From Gymnopilus junonius (lineage: Eukaryota > Basidiomycota > Agaricomycetes > Agaricales > Galerinaceae), in the NCBI GenBank assembly GCA_015501075.1, contig JADNYJ010000170.1, forward strand, positions 1 to 64,000: a stretch of DNA of 64,000 nucleotides, written 5' to 3'. Positions 1 to 13,043 of the stretch are shown piece after piece. The notes beneath the pieces were generated by a model. That model had not been told where the DNA came from. It saw only the letters and a program-made list of their open reading frames with translations, and searched no databases. How positions within the stretch are numbered: the first letter of the stretch is position 1; each line of letters starts with the position of its first letter. The translations under genes were made by a program, and so were the position numbers.

Positions 1-572
<572 letters not shown>

Positions 573-1834
573 TTGCAGACGCCGATGAAATGAGTTTGGA
601 CATTTTAAAAGCACCTATTAGCTTTTTTCCCCTGCCGCCCTCAACACCATCGCTTTTCAGGATAGATGTATCAATACAGCCACAGTATCACTCTATTATT
701 CTTGTATTCAGTTTTTAGTCAAGCATTGCATTTCTCAGATTACTTTTTTCCTTCTTTCATTTCGAGCCTACCCTTCTTCTTGACCTTTATGTTTCGCTGC
801 CTCACGCTTGTCTTTTGTATCGTTGCCTCAGCCTAGTTCAGTATCGAGCTCGTTGTAACTAATTTATGAGCTCCGGAATCGAAGAATATTGACATGCTTT
901 CATTCTGATCGACGAAGTATATGCAGAAACTTGACTGACAGGTAAATATACAAATAAAAATTTCCGTTCCTTGACCAATGAATTCGTACGATCGATTGAA
1001 AAGCTCTTAATCCAGCTTCCAGGCAGGCTTTCAGTTGTTTTTGCGACCTCCTCCTCCTTTTCTTCTTGGGTCCGTTTTGTGGTTTCAAATCACGCTGGGC
1101 CCCAGCGTGATCTTGAGAAGCCTGAGAAGATCCGCTCTCGCCGGTAGATTGCTGAGATTTTGTGCGCTGGTTTGCAATGGCCTCTACTTCTGACTTCGAA
1201 CCTTGCACAGACTTAGAGGTGTTCGGGATTCTCTGATCCGACTTTTCATTCCTTTAAACCGAAAATATTTCCAGCATACCTATAAATGAAGGTTACCTAG
1301 GACTTTTTCGGCGCTACTCGAGGCTCCTGCTGCCAACTTGAGAAAGATCCCAGGTTGCCTCTGAGCTCATATTTATTTTAGGATCACTTTCAGCCGTATT
1401 TCCTCACAGGATACCCAGCGTCTCTGAGTGTTGACCTTTGGTTATCACTCAGCAAGAATTAACTGACCAAAAACCTTTCGTCAATTGCCTCTAACTTCTT
1501 AGTTAACGATCAACATTAACAACAAATGAGTCAGGGCGAGAGTTTGATACCAAGCGTTTAACAGGAGGAATGAGAAGCCAGAACACCACTAACTATAATT
1601 GTATTTCATGTCTTTGTTGCAGACCCATTATCAGGTTCGTCGTGATCAGATTACCTTGGACGCTTGGGTCCATTGAACACAAGATCCAGGTGTAGGTTAT
1701 AATGGTCGTGTCGGTGATCATGAGAAGCTGAGAAGGAGAGGGGATTGGCAAATAATAGACATCCAACAAGAAAATATATTATAAATCATGGAAGCAAACC
1801 CGATTACTCTGCGCTGGCATTTCTCATACCGTTC
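573..1834. other. Intergenic region between GH1 and PEX3 3' ends
   Basis: The two flanking genes converge here. Minus-strand 900-1208 is an open frame with a lysine/arginine run resembling a nuclear localisation signal (PKKKRRRRSQKQ), but it has no convincing upstream exons or homology I recognise. I see no repeat or RNA gene. Confidence 0.4.
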
Positions 1835-4737
1835 TCACGCTCCAAATCGCTCTTCGAACCTCGCAAAAGAGATAGCGGAAAGACAAGAAACTTCTCTTAA
1901 ATCGAGGATTTTCTAAAATTAAAAAGGGAGGAAAGGAAAAGTTAGTCAATATAGCTCATTATCGATGAAACGTCGCGCATGGTAAGGGAAAGCTCACATC
2001 GACCAATTCATTAGGCAATCCGTCAAGTGCCAGCTGGCTCCACCTCGCCAGGCCAGGCAAAAGGCCTGCCAGTCTTATCCGGTGCTTAGACTCGTGTGCA
2101 CCCAGTGCACCCAGTGCCTCCGCGTCTCCACCGCCATCCGCACGCGCAAAGACATTGTTCTCAAGGCTCTCGAAGAGCACTTCCATCGCTCGGTCAAGAC
2201 ATACCTCCAACACGCGCACAAAATCGGGAGAAGATAGAATACCCCTAGTTTCCTCTAATAAAGAGAGGAAAGCGGGATCGAGGAGGGAGGACGCAGGTTG
2301 CTGAGGAGGGAGAGAGGAAGGTGCGATGTATTGAGGTTCAGCGGGATACAGGGCTGATTGAGTTGGGACTCCGTATCGCGTCGACACGGCCATCGCAGGC
2401 GAGTTCACAAAATTATACGACAACTGCGACGACTCGATGGAGGTCGACTTTTCCGAGACACCAGAGGTTGTCCTCGTATGACTCCTCTCTTGCGCATGCC
2501 CACGGTGACGACAGGAGCTTGGGCCCGCACTGGAAGCTTCATGCGAGGTATGTGTTATGGCGCTCTGACGTAATTGGAGATCTATTTCCCAATTTAGACT
2601 TTGTTGATGGGCGTCAAAAAATGGATCGGAGAGTTCGGTAGGGAACGCCGGAGGTACGTAACCGCCCTGAGTTAACACGTGATGGATCGTTTCAGGCGTT
2701 GGTGGCAAGAGGGAAGAGAGGAAGCTGAGCGGTGACAAACAGCATAAGAAAATATAATATAATAGAGAGGAAATAGGCCTTACTTTGTCCTCTTCTCATT
2801 GCCTTCAAATGTGATCTCGTATTCGACCCTTCTCCGTACATCGCTGATGAGACGGTGGAGATCTACGGATGCAAGTTTCGTCTTCAGAGATACACTGCAG
2901 AAAATGAAACAAAAGAGAGGGTGCATCAGCATTTGAACTCCATAACCAAGGTCAGGAGTCATGGTATAAAAAGTGAAACCCCGTAAATGGAACGACGATC
3001 AAAGATGCAGCAGATCCGAAAAACCCGGAAATGAGAAATCACTCCACTCACCCATCAAAAACCTCCTCAACGCCCCTCCTCACTCTTTCCCCAACATCCT
3101 TCCAGCCAACATGCAAAAGCCACCAACTCATCGTCAAATATTTATTCTCCAGATCCTCCGTGATCTCTCCCGTCCAAGGCACTTCTACCTTCCCAGAGCG
3201 CTGTGCGCCTGTTGAAGGTGCTGGCTGAGGCCGGACTGGAGCCTTGCCTTTTCCTTTTCCTTTATAAGTGTCATTATCCTTATCCGCTGAAGATCGCCAG
3301 CCGAACCCCCACCCTTCTTCCTCGTCAGTTTGCTTTCGTTTCCGATCCCACAGTCTTTCAAACCCAAGCAACGAAGCGTCTCCAGCGGACCCGACTAAAT
3401 CCTCGTCCTCATCGCCCTCAGGCGATGCAAACCATTCATCGAGCGTCTGCACCACCTTGCCGAGCCGCCCTCCTTCGTTTCCAGGAAGACGAGCTGGGAT
3501 GACTAGGCTCCTCACGATTAGCCCCACCACGCTAGGCATCTCGGCCTCTAGCTTCTCTCGTCTCCTCTCGTCTTTTGACTGGACGACGACGGAAGAGACG
3601 TACCGCCCTCGTGCGAGGAGTGTTAGCTGGAGGGTGGTGAAGAGGCAGAGCAGGGTGGATGAGTAGAGAGTTGTTAGTGTTCGTGTTAAGGCTACGAAGA
3701 AATTTTTAGCTGGAATTCTTTGGACGATAAAGGTTAAGACTTACTGAGCATTTTGACTTCATTCCATAGTTCTGCTTTTGACCGTGTATCGTTGATGCCG
3801 ACATTCATCTCCGAGTCGGCGGACGACGTGTTGGTGGTGATGCTGATCACACTTTCAGACTACATCCATGGCGTAAGCATAAATTCAAATATGAGATTTC
3901 CAAAACCTACCATTTGTTCTGAATTCGAGACCGAAGCTGCAGCCGGTGACCTCGACCTTTCCAGAGCCGATCTCGTGTCTGATCCCAACACAGAGGAAGA
4001 ATCCACCATCCAACTCCGCGAGACACTCCCAGAGTCTGAAATAAAAGAAGACGAGATTCCAGTCATCGAGGTCGTCGTAGCAGGCGACTGGACATCCTCC
4101 ACGCCCAGCTCAGAGGCAACAGAGGAGGTATGGGACACAGATTCGCCGTCCGACCTCGCATCTGCTTCCGGGTGTTGAGTAGTAGTGTTAATGTTGAGGT
4201 TGACGTTGGAGATGGGGTATGGATTTGGGGGGTATATAAGCGCAGGCGAGACAATGTCCCCCGCGGAAGATAGGCTGGATGGTGGCCTTGAATGCAGTTG
4301 GGTAGAGTTCGTTGGAGGTTGTGTTGCTGCTCTCGCGTTTTCGATTTCGATATGCCGCGATGTCCGAGCACGAGAGCGGGCTTGCAGCTCTCTAGTGAGT
4401 GCATCCACGTCCATATGTTGCATGACTTGCGTGGACAACGTAGGCATGAGCGCAAGGATGGTGTACGAGGTATCTTGTTGAGTTTGTTGGAACCTCGTAC
4501 GCAGACTATTGAACATAAGGAGGTCATTTATTTAACACTGTAAGACGAAAAGATATGAAAAATATGAACTTACACATCCTTTGCTCGCTCCTCGTCCTCC
4601 ATCTTCAGCTTCACTTCCTCCAGTCGGTCCCGCATGTACCCACGCACGGCGTAAAAGCTGCCCACGACCGTTGTGGTCTTTGCCAGCCCATATGCGACAT
4701 TTTTGATGAATGAAGTCCTGGCTGGTTGTTCTCCCAT
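1835..4737 (-). CDS. PEX3: Peroxin-3, peroxisomal membrane biogenesis factor
   Basis: Pex3 anchors in the peroxisomal/ER membrane and docks Pex19 with its membrane-protein cargo. Seven exons keep one frame throughout: 4574-4737, 3911-4505, 3745-3859, 3052-3691, 2784-2894, 1998-2724, 1835-1912, giving about 809 residues. The first exon has an N-terminal membrane-type segment (AYGLAKTTTVVGSFYAV) followed by RDRLEEVKLKMEDEERAKD. Exon 2 begins RTRFQQTQQDTSYTILALMPTL, a hallmark Pex3 block. The exon 3/4 junction reads KAELWNEVKMLTLTRTLTTLYS and the last exon ends DLREVSCLSAISFARFEERFG. Long Ser/Pro-rich inserts in exons 2, 4 and 6 make it larger than yeast Pex3 (about 440-450). No frameshift was needed. 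Downstream neighbour GH1 is convergent. Confidence 0.93.
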
Positions 4738-5064
4738 GATGAAGCAAGTCCTATATTCTGCCTGAAATCTTTTGAAAGGCGCGTCACCGCCAGTTATTGT
4801 TCAGTAGAGATGTTGCCTTTAGAGAGATGTAGCGAGTGCACAGAGGCAATACTTGATCTCTAGGGGAGATGTAGGAGTACCAGAAGCCAACAATGTAGGA
4901 CACCAGTCCCAAAGAAAGTTCGTCGTCGCCGTTGATGGCGATGGCGGCTGTAGAGGACTTGGGACGGTGACGGTGGACCGGGTTAATTACAGGCGGAACG
5001 TTGTCACATGCTTTCGGTCCTGCAGGTAAATATTACATAATAACACAAACTTTTTCCTTGGATT

Positions 5065-5178
5065 AGAGGTTATCTGCAAGGTTTGACCAGAGGATTCTGC
5101 GTTTTCTGATTGGCTTGGGGCGGTGGGGCTTCGACTTATATAATTCCTTAGGAATAATCTAACTTGCAGATAACCTCT
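5065..5178. mobile_element. Small TIR element (MITE-like), 114 bp
   Basis: A perfect 16 bp terminal inverted repeat, AGAGGTTATCTGCAAG at 5065-5080 and its complement at 5163-5178, encloses 82 bp with no coding capacity. ATT sits directly outside both ends (5062-5064 and 5179-5181), consistent with a 3 bp target duplication. It lies just left of the large inverted repeat. The superfamily is not identifiable. Confidence 0.6.
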
Positions 5179-5207
5179 ATTAGTCGAATGTGATGAATCC
5201 CAGGACC

Positions 5208-7665
5208 CCTGCACCTCGACCTCACGCTATTAATAGCTAATCAGCTTGCCCTACCGACCATCTCGGCTAAGCTAACTAGCTCAAAAGCTACTAATGCCGC
5301 ACACTGCCAGTAATTGTAGAATATCTCCCCTCCGTAAATACTAAGTTCTGCATCATCACGAGTCCTCTCCCGTATGTACGTACCGTGTGCCGTCTCTGCC
5401 CACCCCTCGCCATCAACATCAGTCTTCCAAATATGGAAGTCGCTTGCCACCCGCCTCCGACTGCCTGTGCTCGTTGTCTCCGACGATGAGTACGCTATTT
5501 CCACCATTTCCGCACCGTTTCCCTCCATTTTTTCTGTGTATTGCAATATTTGGTACTCATATATGTGTAATATTGCTTTATATATGTAAAAATTGTCCTG
5601 AGAGCGTTGTAATTGGCCATTCTCAGTATGTACCAGGACAACCACTACCCTTAGCACTGCTATTAGCATCCAGGGAGAGCAGATAAGTACCCTTGATGGA
5701 ACTAGCATACTGTATGAGTGCAGGGAAGACATATATATGATTTATGGACTGGTCTATGGGGTCTATATGGTCAGTGTAATAGGCTGAACTTCTCTGGTGA
5801 ATTATATGCAGCATGGGATCGAGTATAAATGGTGTTTAAGGCATAGAAATACATTTCATAACTCCCTTTACTGTAAAGAGCATTTGGAACGATAAGGAGA
5901 GGCATGTGGAAGGTGCTAATGCCCTAACTCCTCCCTATGCATATGCATTTCTCTGGGTTCTCTGAGACTCCCCTACTCAAAATAATGCATTATATGGGCT
6001 CTGGTTAATACTAATAGTAAATCTACATAATTGTTTCAAAGCCAGGGTGTGTGGAAATGATGTTATGAAGAGGAGGAAGAGGAGGTTGTGTCCTCAGAGG
6101 GATACAGATATTTCGGGGCAAAGTAGGCATTATTTTATGCATCCAATAGTGCAATTAGATAGTATCGAGTGTCTAGTGACTGACTCAGTAGTGCAGGAAG
6201 ACCTGGATATGAGTAGTTGAAATGATACGAAGGGAATGGATAGGTGAGTCTGTAAAATATGAACTTCCTTCGCTGTGACATGCCTGTGCCCAAAACAAAT
6301 GTTCTAAATCAACAGAAAGGCAGTTCTGTATAATATATGAACTCTCCAAAAAGAATTTTAAGAAAAGAGCGAGAACAGACAATGCAATTGAGCAAACAAG
6401 TCGAAAAGGAGGAACATGAAAGCTCGTTACTGTGACTAGGGTTACCATATACATTTCAAATGATTCTAAAGTACTCATCCCTCAAGTTCTCCTCAGTCAT
6501 TAGGGCTATTAACCTGAAACCTTTTGCAGCGTTGAATAGCAGTATGCCCCACTCTTTTTGCAAGCTTGCTATATTTTTGTTCACACCAGACGTGTCACAG
6601 CGAAGGAGGTTTGTATTTTCTGGACTCACCTATCCATTCCCTTCGTATCATTTCAACTACTCATATCCAGGTCTTCCTGCACTACTGAGTCGGTCACTAG
6701 ACACTCGATACTATCTAATTGCACTATTGGATGCATAAAATAATGCCTACTTTGCCCCGAAATATCTGTATCCCTCTGAGGACACAACCTCCTCTTCCTC
6801 CTCTTCATAACATCATTTCCACACACCCTGGCTTTGAAACAATTATGTAGATTTACTATTAGTATTAACCAGAGCCCATATAACGCATTATTTTGAGTAG
6901 GGGAGTCTCAGAGTACCCAGAGAAATGCATATGCATAGGGAGGAGTTAGGGCATTAGCACCTTCCACATGCCTCTCCTCATCGTTCCAAATGCTCTTTAC
7001 AGTAAAGGGAGTTATGAAATGTATTTCTATGCCTTAAACACCATTTATACTCGATCCCATGCTGCATATAATTCACCAGAGAAGTTCAGCCTATTACACT
7101 GACCATATAGACCCCATAGACCAGTCCATAAATCATATATATGTCTTCCCTGCACTCATACAGTATGCTAGTTCCATCAAGGGTACTTATCTGCTCTCCC
7201 TGGATGCTAATAGCAGTGCTAAGGGTAGTGGTTGTCCTGGTACATACTGAGAATGGCCAATTACAACACTCTCAGGACAATTTTTACATATATAAAGCAA
7301 TATTACACATATATGAGTACTAAATACTGCAATACACAAATAAAATGGAGGGAAACGGCGAGGGAATGGTGAAAATGGCATGCTCGTCATCGGAAACAGC
7401 AAGCATGAGTGGTCGGAGTTCGGCGGGAAGGACTTCTGGTTATGGAAGCTTACTAATGTTGCCGAGGGGCATGCGGGGATGGCACATGGGGTGTATCTAT
7501 GGAAGGGGACTTGTAATAGTGGAAAATTTAGTAAATACAGGGACGAGGTATTCGGGAATTACTGGCAGTGTGCGGCGATGATAGCTTTTGAGCTAGTTAG
7601 CTTAGCCGAGCCAGTCGGTAGGGCAAGCTGATTAGTTATAAATAGCATGAGGTCGAGGTGGACCC
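5208..7665. repeat. Long inverted repeat, ~1.1 kb arms, ~270 bp spacer
   Basis: The left arm (about 5208-6300) reappears as reverse complement in the right arm (about 6575-7665). The pairing is centred near 6436; for example 5623-5814 (-) and 7059-7250 (+) encode the same 63 codons. Arms differ by scattered substitutions and small indels, including different sequence around 7340-7560, and decay outward. The centre (about 6300-6575) is not repeated. No coding family is recognisable. It may be a transposon with very long terminal repeats or two copies of one element inserted head to head. Confidence 0.85.
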
Positions 7666-10009
7666 CTGACAATACTTATGTCCAGGAGGTTGGTTTGTCC
7701 CAGGGTCTTTTAAGTTGATAAGCCACACTTGATTGACTGTACGTTCACAGATACTGGGTCAGCTTTTCTATACTAGATACTTCTTCACTAGAATAGAGAG
7801 TTGGAGACATTGTTCTGACCCTCAATATTCGCAACACAAAAATGATTAAAGTTGAACCTGGAAATAACCCAGGTACATAGATTATCAAAGAAAATGAACT
7901 TTCTGCTGCATTCCTTAAATAAATGCAGCAGCTGCAGGCAAATTTTCCTAATTAACTTATTGAATCAATGACTTGTTATTTGACTCAGAGTGAGAGAAAG
8001 TTCCAAACACACCTCAATACAGGACTCATAAGATGAATGTTCAGAGAGAGCTTTCAATTCTGATGACCATCTTTATTTTCCATCACTTGACATCAACTGG
8101 CATAATTTTGATGTATGGCTTAATTTGCATCCATACAATGCAAGGGCAGTGCTCAAAATCCCCAAAGCCAAAATGGTCCTGTGAAACCCCATCCTTGAGG
8201 GCACAAAATGGGAAATAAGTGCCAGGAGTGACAGCACCCATGACCTGTCCACTGATTTTTGGAAGTAGCCAGAATAATTGTCAGTATGATCAAAGGAAGA
8301 ACAAGTGCCCACCAGGGAATTCCCATGTAAAGTATGAGAACTGTTGCTGGTATTCTATTCCATGTCCATAGGTATGAGAATGATGATCACTATTCCGGTT
8401 GTGATGCTGACAATAGTGCAGAATATAATGCTGCAGATGACCCAGCCTTTGAGTTCTGTTCTTGAGAAGATGCTAATCGAGGCCCAAAATGCAACAGGCA
8501 AACTCAGATACATCCACAATAACACATTGAGACCAGAGATATCCCTATCAGAATCACCACTGCAAAATTTATAGATAGAAAAGGTGCTGGAAATGACAAT
8601 CATGGAATCTGTAATGAAGGCTTTCAAAGTTCCCAGACATGTCAGCTGTTTTGCTATGCCAAATATTATTTATTGAGGTACCTATTACAGGTTCAGTTCA
8701 TAAATCATTCTCTAAAAGTGTTAGACAGATATGAGAATGGAGAATAGCCAAAAGAAATGAAGATAAAATGCACTCTATATAAACAAAACCTTACATTCAT
8801 CAAACTCAAATTCATATCTCCAGCATTTCTTCACCAGTCCAGAAGATACATCAAATAGATACTGAAGTTCAGTTCACCTAATGCCAGATGATACAGATGA
8901 TTTGGCCTCTGTCAAAATGAACCATCACCCATTGGACAACATTCCAGTGGAACCCATTCACTGTTCTGCCAGTTTGAAGCTTGAAGCCACTTACTCAAGT
9001 ACAACCTAGGATGATAGACAGTGCTGTGTCTGGATGCAATAAAGTATCTGATGTTGACATTTCCTTCAGAGTATGAGTTCTGGGAGTTGATGTTGCATAT
9101 GACTGGAATCAGGGTGGTTGGAATGGGAATAGGTGGTGTGATGGAGCCTGCAACATGTTGCAGTACTCAGCAGTAAGCTGTTCTGCCCAGCTGATCAGTA
9201 TGTACATGTATAGGTCATCATAGCAGGTGACTGGACATCCTCCATGCTGAGCTCAGAGGCAGCAGAGGAGGTATGGAATGCCTAAGAACTCCACACATCC
9301 CAAAATAATTTGCATCAAAAGTGTTTGATATCTCTGGAATCAGATCAAATTGAATAGCTGCAGGAACACCCTATACAATGAGTTCCCCTTCACCTATAAA
9401 CAGTGAGAGGTCAGAGGCTTAAGAGGAAAAGAGTTTCAAAGCAACCTTGGATGGGTGGAAGATGCTGTGAGAATTTACACAGGTGCTCAGATGGAAACAT
9501 AGAGGAGCCATAAATTTCCTCAAAATGAGCATGATACACTTTTCCAGTTTTGATAATGACATCTACTGCCCCATACAATGGTGGTTTGAACTAGAAGGAC
9601 ATTGTGCTATCCAAGTTATCAACCAATGATTGCAAATCTGACATGGACTATGTTGAGGTTACTTCACCTTCAAGAAAAAAAAAACAATGTTTTACTTACA
9701 TAAAAGCATTGTAATGGTGGTCATGGTCTCACTTTTCTGCCCAGTTGTCCATGAGGCAACTCATCAAGACCTCAAACAATGATAATCAATAATGAGGGGT
9801 GAAAGCTGTCACATCCTTTCAGCTTATCAAGGATCAAGGTCAGGAATGGTGAATTGGATGATGCCATTGTCTCTTCCTTTAAACAGAGTATGTATGACAT
9901 CTAAACCATTTTACGGAAGTGATTGAATACAAATAGACTCTTTCTTTTGTCTGCAAATTTTGTGAGTTTGCTAAAGCATCAACAACTGCTAGATCATGTA
10001 ATGAGTCAC
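7666..10009. other. CpG-depleted relic region with decayed membrane-protein ORFs
   Basis: This 2.3 kb holds no intact gene. Minus-strand 8073-8312 and 8355-8627 are hydrophobic open stretches with several potential membrane spans (for example LLWMYLSLPVAFWASISIF), broken by stops, so a decayed multi-pass membrane protein gene is likely; I do not recognise the family. CG dinucleotides are almost absent. A 65 bp block at 9213-9277 matches the PEX3 gene. Confidence 0.55.
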
Positions 10010-10494
10010 CTAAAAACCATCTAAAAAGTGTTCCCAATGGCTTTTTGCTAGCATCTTAAAGATGAGAAATTGCTTGAAAGTGACCTTTCTATATTCAATA
10101 TCTTCCATTCCTTCACTAGAGTGCTGGGTGTGCACTCCTGTTGTAATGCATTTAAGGACTTTGGTTTGATTGATTGGGTATTGACTGGCCATGACAGTGT
10201 CACTTAACTCTCAAGTGAAAGGGACAAGATAGAATGTAGGGTGGGTACTGGCCATATCAGTAGTCTCACAGATAGCTTTTTTCTGCTTGTACAAGTGAAA
10301 AAAGCGACGAAAAGTGAGAAAAGCAGTGGGTCGAAAAAGCTAGGTGTCTGATTCAAAAAAGCTGGCTCTTTTTTGTGTTTCTCAAGGAAAAGAAAAAGCG
10401 GAAAAGCTACAGAAAAGCTGGAAAAAGCGAACTGTGTATCTATGGTATTAATATCAAATAAAGCTGGCAAGTATTATAAGTATGAAATGTGAGC

Positions 10495-12772
10495 TCAAGC
10501 ATGAGATTTTGCCGGGCTACAAAAATTAAAGATGTGAGCATGATCATTGTCTAAGATAGACAAATCAGCTTCAAGGGTGTTGTCCTCATTGTCCTCTGAG
10601 TGTCCCAAACAAGCCTCCATCAGTTCTTTCCAGCAAGCTTCTGACATGCCTTTCTTTCTGCTGAAACCATCACAATATGTCCCAACCTGAGATCCCCAAG
10701 ACCCATTTGAGAATATTTTGAGCTTATCAGATGGCTTGGAAAGATGTCAGATGGCACGCTCAAGCTATAATACAAGCCCGTGAGATACAGCCTGAGATCT
10801 GTCATTACTTGGGCAGTACTCACCACTCCCATGATCAATGCAATAAGACCTTTTGGATATCCATTGTTTGAGGCTGAGCCAACCCTGAGGCTAAGGAGAG
10901 GGGCGGCAAGGCCGATAACAAAAGGAGTGAGCAGACAACCTCCAGGAAACTATATCTGTCAGTGACTACACCTCATTGGGGCAATGTGTACCTGCTTACT
11001 TGGTATGCCAGATCTTTCTGGTCAACTGGTGAACCCATTGGTGATGGTTCCTTGAAAAAAAGTGGACCATCTGTGACATGTAGAGCCCACCGAAGCCAGT
11101 CCTTGGCTGCTTGCTCTCCTTTGAGAGTGCCAAGGTGCTTTTTCACCAACTCAATGGCACTTGAACTGATATTGGATCTTTTTTCATTGATGCGATTATA
11201 TGCCTAAACAGAAAAGGATATCAAATTGCAAAGATAGAATGAATAAAAACAGTGTACCAGAAAGTGAATTGCATCTGATGAAGTAACCTTATACTTAACT
11301 TCAGGGTAGACCTCTTCAATGACATCCTGGAGCAAGGTGACAAATTCATCACTTCCCACATAGAAGGCGTCAAATGGCTTATCAGAGGCAAAGAATTTGT
11401 CATAGAGCATCAGAAGGAAGGTACCCTGCCACTTTTCTTCTGCAAATCCTGGGAGATCGGACATTCAGACATTGTTTCCATTGAGATGTTTTGGCTTTGT
11501 CTTCATGGCAACCTCAGTCTTTACTGGCATGGGGATTTTCTTGGACTTTTGTTCCTTAACTGGCACGGACTCTTCCTTGTGCTTCGATGCCTTGACCCAA
11601 ACAGGACCTGGGAGGTTCACTGCAGCCTTTTTCGCAGCCACGCAAGGATTGTACTCCTCTTTATTGCTCTCAGTGGTGACAATAGAAATGAGCTATATTG
11701 AATCTGTATCAGAAATTTTGGTGAAAAATCAGGGAGAAACAACTTGCCTCATTTTGCCATGAGAGGTCTCGTTTTCCCTTTTGAGCACCCTTGGTCAGTT
11801 CTTCTTCAGTGAGTGTATGAGGGCCAGGCTTTGATGGGAGAGGAAATGGATTGATGGCTTCTGCATCAGAATCCTCAAGTCCACTGGCTGAAATTTGGGC
11901 ATGTGTTTGCTTTTTTGCAGGTTCCTTGATCGAGTTGGCCTCCTCATTCCAATCTGGAAGAAGCCTGGATGCGAAAGTGACCTTTTGGGATGTCCTGTCA
12001 TCTTATCAATCACCATCATTCATAAACTCTGGGCTGCAACTCACTTCTTCCCACCTTTCCCTTTCTTCTTACCACCATCCACTTGTGCTTTGAGGGCTTT
12101 GAGTTGCTGTTGAAGTGCCTTGTTGGCCTCCTGTTAGGCGAAGTGAGTACTTTTCTAACCCTAACTCAACTCGGAAATCTGACCTTCAGTGTCAATGCAT
12201 CTTCAGCCTCGCCATCAGATTCAGATTCGGAATCATCAATGGCCGCATACCCAAGGAATTCCTCACCACTGTTGTCCTCAAGATCGGCAAAGGTCCTGAT
12301 GGTTCAGACTGCAGTTTCTGCCCTGTCAATGTCCTCATCAATGTCCATCTGTGCCATTGCATGATGATTTTCCTGGGCAAGTTCTTCCAGTCATTTCTTT
12401 TCTTCATCTACCTTGGCCTTATCCATGGCCATCTCTGCCTTAGTTTGTCGTTTCCTTTTTGGAGGTGCAGGGAGGTTCGGGGGTGAGCTCGGTCTGAATG
12501 TCGCACAGAAGCTTGAGGCTCAGACACTTTGGGGCCTTTTGCTGTCCTTGTCTTCTTGGTAGCAACTACTTGTTTGGGTTCAACAGTGGGTAGGTCATCG
12601 ATTTTGCACTGGCATTTGGACTTGCTGACAGTCTTTTTACCTTCTTTCCTGCGGCAGGCTGTTCCACCTCTGCAACATTGATGGTACCAGCTTCAGGGGA
12701 CTGCTGGCCCTTGCGGGCAGTTTTGGCAGCAGCCTTCTGAGTCACGAGTGGGATGTCATGGGTATGAGCCAT
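10495..12772 (-). pseudogene. Transposon accessory gene of unknown function (decayed)
   Basis: Reading from MAHTHDIPLVTQ at 12772, pieces in shifting frames give a Lys/Ala-rich N-terminus, then LPGFAEEKWQGTFL, SDEFVTLLQDVIEEVYPEV, SAIELVKKHLGTLKGEQAA, VGSASNNGYPKGLIALIMG, and a C-terminal acidic tail ending IFNFCSPAKSHA at 10495. This order matches a large basidiomycete family that commonly sits beside Plavaka-type transposases. DUF6532 or DUF6698 are the families I would test first; I am not sure which applies. Several internal stops and frame changes mark it as dead. It diverges from the transposase, suggesting a shared promoter region at 12773-13043. Confidence 0.6.
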
Positions 12773-13043
12773 ATTCTGTGGAGGTTTAAATGAAGAGGTT
12801 CTCATCAAAGTAAGCAGATTCAGAGATGAGATTTACATTGAGAAGCTAACATGGATGTTAGGTTTGAAGTGGGAATCTGTCAGGTTGCAGGCCTTGTTGC
12901 ATTGGGGTGGGAACGTGTCCTGTGTTTGTTTTTTGGGGGAAAGATGTGTAGTGCTGACACATCCTTTTATTTGGTTGGGCACAGATCTTGGTTGAAAATC
13001 CTCAAAGTCATGTGTTTTCCTTGTTTATTTGTAACCTTTCAAC

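Noticed and set aside
900..1208. Minus-strand 102-codon frame with an NLS-like basic run
   Set aside because: No splice partners, no family similarity, lies in the converging 3' regions of two genes.
9977..9994. CATCAACAACTGCTAG as a left end partner for the 17504 transposon end
   Set aside because: No AAAAGC cluster follows it and the match is only partial, so chance is likely.
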